Below are positions 5,771-8,049 of a stretch of DNA of 8,049 nucleotides, one piece after another. The notes beneath the pieces were generated by a model. It ran no database searches, was not told the origin of the DNA, and saw only the letters and a program-made list of their open reading frames with translations. A program made the position numbers and the translations under genes. Source of the stretch: an uncultured Oscillospiraceae bacterium (GTDB taxonomy: Bacteria > Bacillota > Clostridia > Oscillospirales > Oscillospiraceae); NCBI GenBank assembly GCA_934635545.1, contig CAKTZN010000082.1, positions 1-8,049 on the forward strand. Direction: 5' to 3'. Every line of letters begins with the position of its first letter. Within the stretch, counting starts at the first letter, position 1.

Positions 5771-8049
5771 ATGGTAAGAAAAATGAAATCCATGGATGGC
5801 AACAACGCTGCCGCGCATGTGAGCTATGCGTTTTCCGAGGTAGCCGCCATCTACCCCATCACCCCGTCCTCTCCCATGGCTGACTTTGTCGACCAGTGGA
5901 GCGCCAACGGTCTGAAGAATATCTTCGGCACCCAGGTGAAGGTGGTGGAGATGCAGTCCGAAGCCGGCGCGGCCGGTGCCGTACACGGTTCTCTGGGCGC
6001 CGGTGCCCTGACCACCACGTACACCGCCTCTCAGGGCCTGCTGCTGATGATCCCCAACATGTACAAGATCGCAGCCGAGCAGCTTCCCTGCGTGTTCCAC
6101 GTCTCCGCCCGTACCGTTTCCACCCACGCGCTGAACATCTTCGGCGACCACTCCGACGTGATGGCCTGCCGCCAGACCGGCTTTGCCATGCTGTGCGAGG
6201 GCAACGTGCAGGAGGTCATGGATCTGAGCCCCGTGGCCCATCTGGCCGCCCTGGAGGGCAAGGTCCCCTTCATCAACTTCTTCGACGGTTTCCGCACCAG
6301 CCACGAGATCCAGAAGATCGCCGTTTGGGATTATGACGATCTGAAGGATATGTGCGACATGGACGCCGTGGCCGAGTTCCGCAAGCACGCGCTGAACCCC
6401 GAGCATCCCCATATGCGCGGCTCTCATGAGAACGGCGATATCTTCTTCCAGCACCGCGAGGCCTGCAACAAGTACTATGACGCTCTGCCCGCCGTGGTGG
6501 AGAAGTGCATGGCAAAGGTCAACGCCAAGCTGGGCACCGACTATCAGCTCTTCAACTACTATGGCGCCCCTGACGCCGACCGCGTGATCGTGGCCATGGG
6601 CTCCATCTGCGACGTGGCCGAGGAGGTCATCGACTATCTGAACGCCCACGGCGAGAAGGTCGGCCTGGTGAAGGTCCGTCTGTTCCGCCCCTTCGCTCCC
6701 GAGAAGCTGATCGAGGCCATCCCCGCCTCCTGCAAGAAGATCGCTGTTCTGGACCGCACCAAGGAGCCCGGCTCCCAGGGTGAGCCTCTGTATCAGGACG
6801 TGGTCACCGCTCTGGCCAACGCCGGCAAGAACGACATCACCGTCATCGGCGGCCGTTACGGTCTGGGCAGCAAGGATACGCCTCCCGCCTCCGTGTTCGC
6901 CGTTTACACCGAGCTGGCCAAGGCCGAGATGAAGCGCCAGTTCACCATCGGCATCGTGGACGATGTCACCAACATGTCCCTGCCCGAGGATCCCAACTGC
7001 CCCAACACCGCGGCAGAGGGCACCATCGAGTGCAAGTTCTGGGGTCTGGGCGGCGACGGTACCGTTGGCGCCAACAAGAACTCCATCAAGATCATCGGCG
7101 ACCATACCGACAAGTATGTTCAGGCGTACTTCCAGTATGACTCCAAGAAGACCGGCGGCGTCACCATCAGCCACCTGCGCTTCGGCGACAAGCCCATCCG
7201 TTCCCCCTACTATATCAACAAGGCTGACTTCGTGGCCTGCCACAACCCCAGCTATGTGACCAAGGGCTTCAAGATGGTGCAGGACGTCAAGCCCGGCGGT
7301 GTCTACATGATCAACTGCCAGTGGGACTTCGATGAGCTGAACCACCACATGGATGCCGCTTCCAAGCGCTATATCGCCCAGAACAACATCCAGCTCTATA
7401 CCATCGACGCCATCGACCTGGCCATCGAGATCGGTATGGGCAAGCGTAACAACACCATCCTGCAGTCCGCGTTCTTCTCTCTGGCCAAGGTCATGCCCGA
7501 GGAAGAGGCCATCACCTACATGAAGGAGAAGGCCAAGGCCTCCTACCTGAAGAAGGGCCAGGACATCGTGGACATGAACTACAAGGCCATCGATCTGGGC
7601 GCCACCGCCTATAAGAAGATCGACGTTCCCGCCGAGTGGGCCAATGCCGTGGATACCAAGGAGCCCAAGCAGCTCAAGGGCAAGCCCGAGCTGGTGAAGA
7701 TGGTCAAGGAGATCCTGGATCCCGTGGGCAAGATGGACGGCGACAGCCTGCCCGTGTCCGCCTTTGTGGATCATGTGGACGGCCAGTTCGAGCTGGGCGC
7801 CGCCGCCTATGAGAAGCGCGGCGTGGCCGTGTCCGTTCCCACCTGGGATGCCGCCAAGTGCATCCAGTGCAACCAGTGCGCTTACTGCTGCCCCCATGCC
7901 ACCATCCGTCCCTTCGCGCTGACCGAGGAGGAGGCCGCCAAGGCTCCCGAGGCCGCCAAGATCGTGGACGTCAAGGCCGGCAAGGGCAAGGGCGTGTACA
8001 AGTTCACCATGGCCATCAGCCCGCTGGACTGCATGGGCTGCGGCGTGTG
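5771..8049 (+). CDS. nifJ: Pyruvate:ferredoxin (flavodoxin) oxidoreductase, N-terminal 759 codons (3' end outside window)
   Basis: This cytoplasmic TPP and iron-sulfur enzyme oxidises pyruvate with CoA to acetyl-CoA and CO2, reducing ferredoxin or flavodoxin. The translation starts MVRKMKSMDGNNAAAHVSYAF. YPITPSSPM places Thr at 31, MQSEAGAAGAVHGS places Glu at 64 and SARTVSTHALNIFGDHSD places Arg at 114. These match the substrate and cofactor residues Thr31, Glu64 and Arg114 known from the Desulfovibrio africanus enzyme, which also supports the chosen start. FFDGFRTSHEIQKI, GRYGLGSKDTPP, FWGLGGDGTVGANKNSIKIIG and ISHLRFGDKPI follow in family order. The 2x[4Fe-4S] ferredoxin domain opens with C697, C700, C703 and C707 (CIQCNQCAYCCPHA); the second set begins DCMGCGVC at 753-760, where the window ends. 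The TPP domain is missing because of truncation; complete homologues have about 1170-1190 residues. AAGGAGG lies 7 nt before the ATG. Codon choice is very biased, as in highly expressed genes. Confidence 0.97.
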   Translation, partial: MVRKMKSMDGNNAAAHVSYAFSEVAAIYPITPSSPMADFVDQWSANGLKNIFGTQVKVVEMQSEAGAAGAVHGSLGAGALTTTYTASQGLLLMIPNMYKIAAEQLPCVFHVSARTVSTHALNIFGDHSDVMACRQTGFAMLCEGNVQEVMDLSPVAHLAALEGKVPFINFFDGFRTSHEIQKIAVWDYDDLKDMCDMDAVAEFRKHALNPEHPHMRGSHENGDIFFQHREACNKYYDALPAVVEKCMAKVNAKLGTDYQLFNYYGAPDADRVIVAMGSICDVAEEVIDYLNAHGEKVGLVKVRLFRPFAPEKLIEAIPASCKKIAVLDRTKEPGSQGEPLYQDVVTALANAGKNDITVIGGRYGLGSKDTPPASVFAVYTELAKAEMKRQFTIGIVDDVTNMSLPEDPNCPNTAAEGTIECKFWGLGGDGTVGANKNSIKIIGDHTDKYVQAYFQYDSKKTGGVTISHLRFGDKPIRSPYYINKADFVACHNPSYVTKGFKMVQDVKPGGVYMINCQWDFDELNHHMDAASKRYIAQNNIQLYTIDAIDLAIEIGMGKRNNTILQSAFFSLAKVMPEEEAITYMKEKAKASYLKKGQDIVDMNYKAIDLGATAYKKIDVPAEWANAVDTKEPKQLKGKPELVKMVKEILDPVGKMDGDSLPVSAFVDHVDGQFELGAAAYEKRGVAVSVPTWDAAKCIQCNQCAYCCPHATIRPFALTEEEAAKAPEAAKIVDVKAGKGKGVYKFTMAISPLDCMGCGV

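Noticed and set aside
5765..7897. 710-codon open frame antisense to nifJ
   Set aside because: It is in exact codon register with nifJ and arises because nifJ avoids TTA, CTA and TCA. The translation is a low-complexity Gly/His/Val/Leu sequence with no family resemblance, while the sense strand encodes an unmistakable enzyme.
7840..8049. Ferredoxin motifs as a separate ferredoxin gene
   Set aside because: The CxxCxxCxxxCP motif is in frame with nifJ and follows the conserved domain order. Single-chain pyruvate:ferredoxin oxidoreductases carry this domain at this position.
1..8049. Search for CRISPR arrays, insertion sequences, tRNA genes or a novel defence-type system
   Set aside because: I found no regularly spaced repeats, transposase or integrase genes, or tRNA-like cloverleaf. 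Every gene but one belongs to a familiar housekeeping family.

Overview
The window is an ordinary core-genome segment of a high-GC, anaerobic, Clostridia-type Firmicute. An Oscillospiraceae/Flavonifractor-like gut bacterium is my inference. Three things support this. An isoleucyl-tRNA synthetase gene is preceded by a T-box leader, a Firmicutes hallmark. A single-chain pyruvate:ferredoxin oxidoreductase points to anaerobic metabolism. GC-rich genes with strong AAG/CTG/ATC/GCC codon bias carry consensus AGGAGG-type ribosome binding sites. I found no mobile element, CRISPR array, tRNA, rRNA or phage gene, and nothing I would defend as a previously undescribed system.

Layout. Bases 1-1379 (minus strand) hold the first 459 codons of ileS, which runs off the left edge. 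Bases 1380-1783 are its control region: a near-consensus sigma-A-type promoter (1716-1744), then a leader of about 330 nt with Stem I, an AUC specifier codon, a UGGU T-box bulge, an antiterminator and an intrinsic terminator. Bases 1784-5490 hold four closely spaced minus-strand genes, probably one operon, in transcription order: comM/yifB AAA+ ATPase, thiI, a stand-alone CinA-C/PncC domain protein, and a small three-helix membrane protein of unknown function. The gaps are 31, 10 and 15 nt. Bases 5491-5770 are a divergent promoter region with promoters facing both ways and two inverted repeats. From 5771 to the right edge (plus strand) is nifJ, cut after 759 complete codons.

How the parts relate. 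IleRS (isoleucine charging) and ThiI (tRNA 4-thiouridine) serve translation. ComM acts on incoming DNA during transformation in species where it has been studied, and PncC-type proteins recycle NMN in the NAD cycle. NifJ converts pyruvate to acetyl-CoA and reduced ferredoxin, the central step of anaerobic fermentation. The ileS leader should read uncharged tRNA-Ile. The antiterminator can be drawn fully: its 3' strand is borrowed from the 5' arm and loop of the terminator, so the two folds exclude each other. Several long open frames lie antisense to ileS, thiI, comM and nifJ. They are codon-bias shadows and are not annotated.
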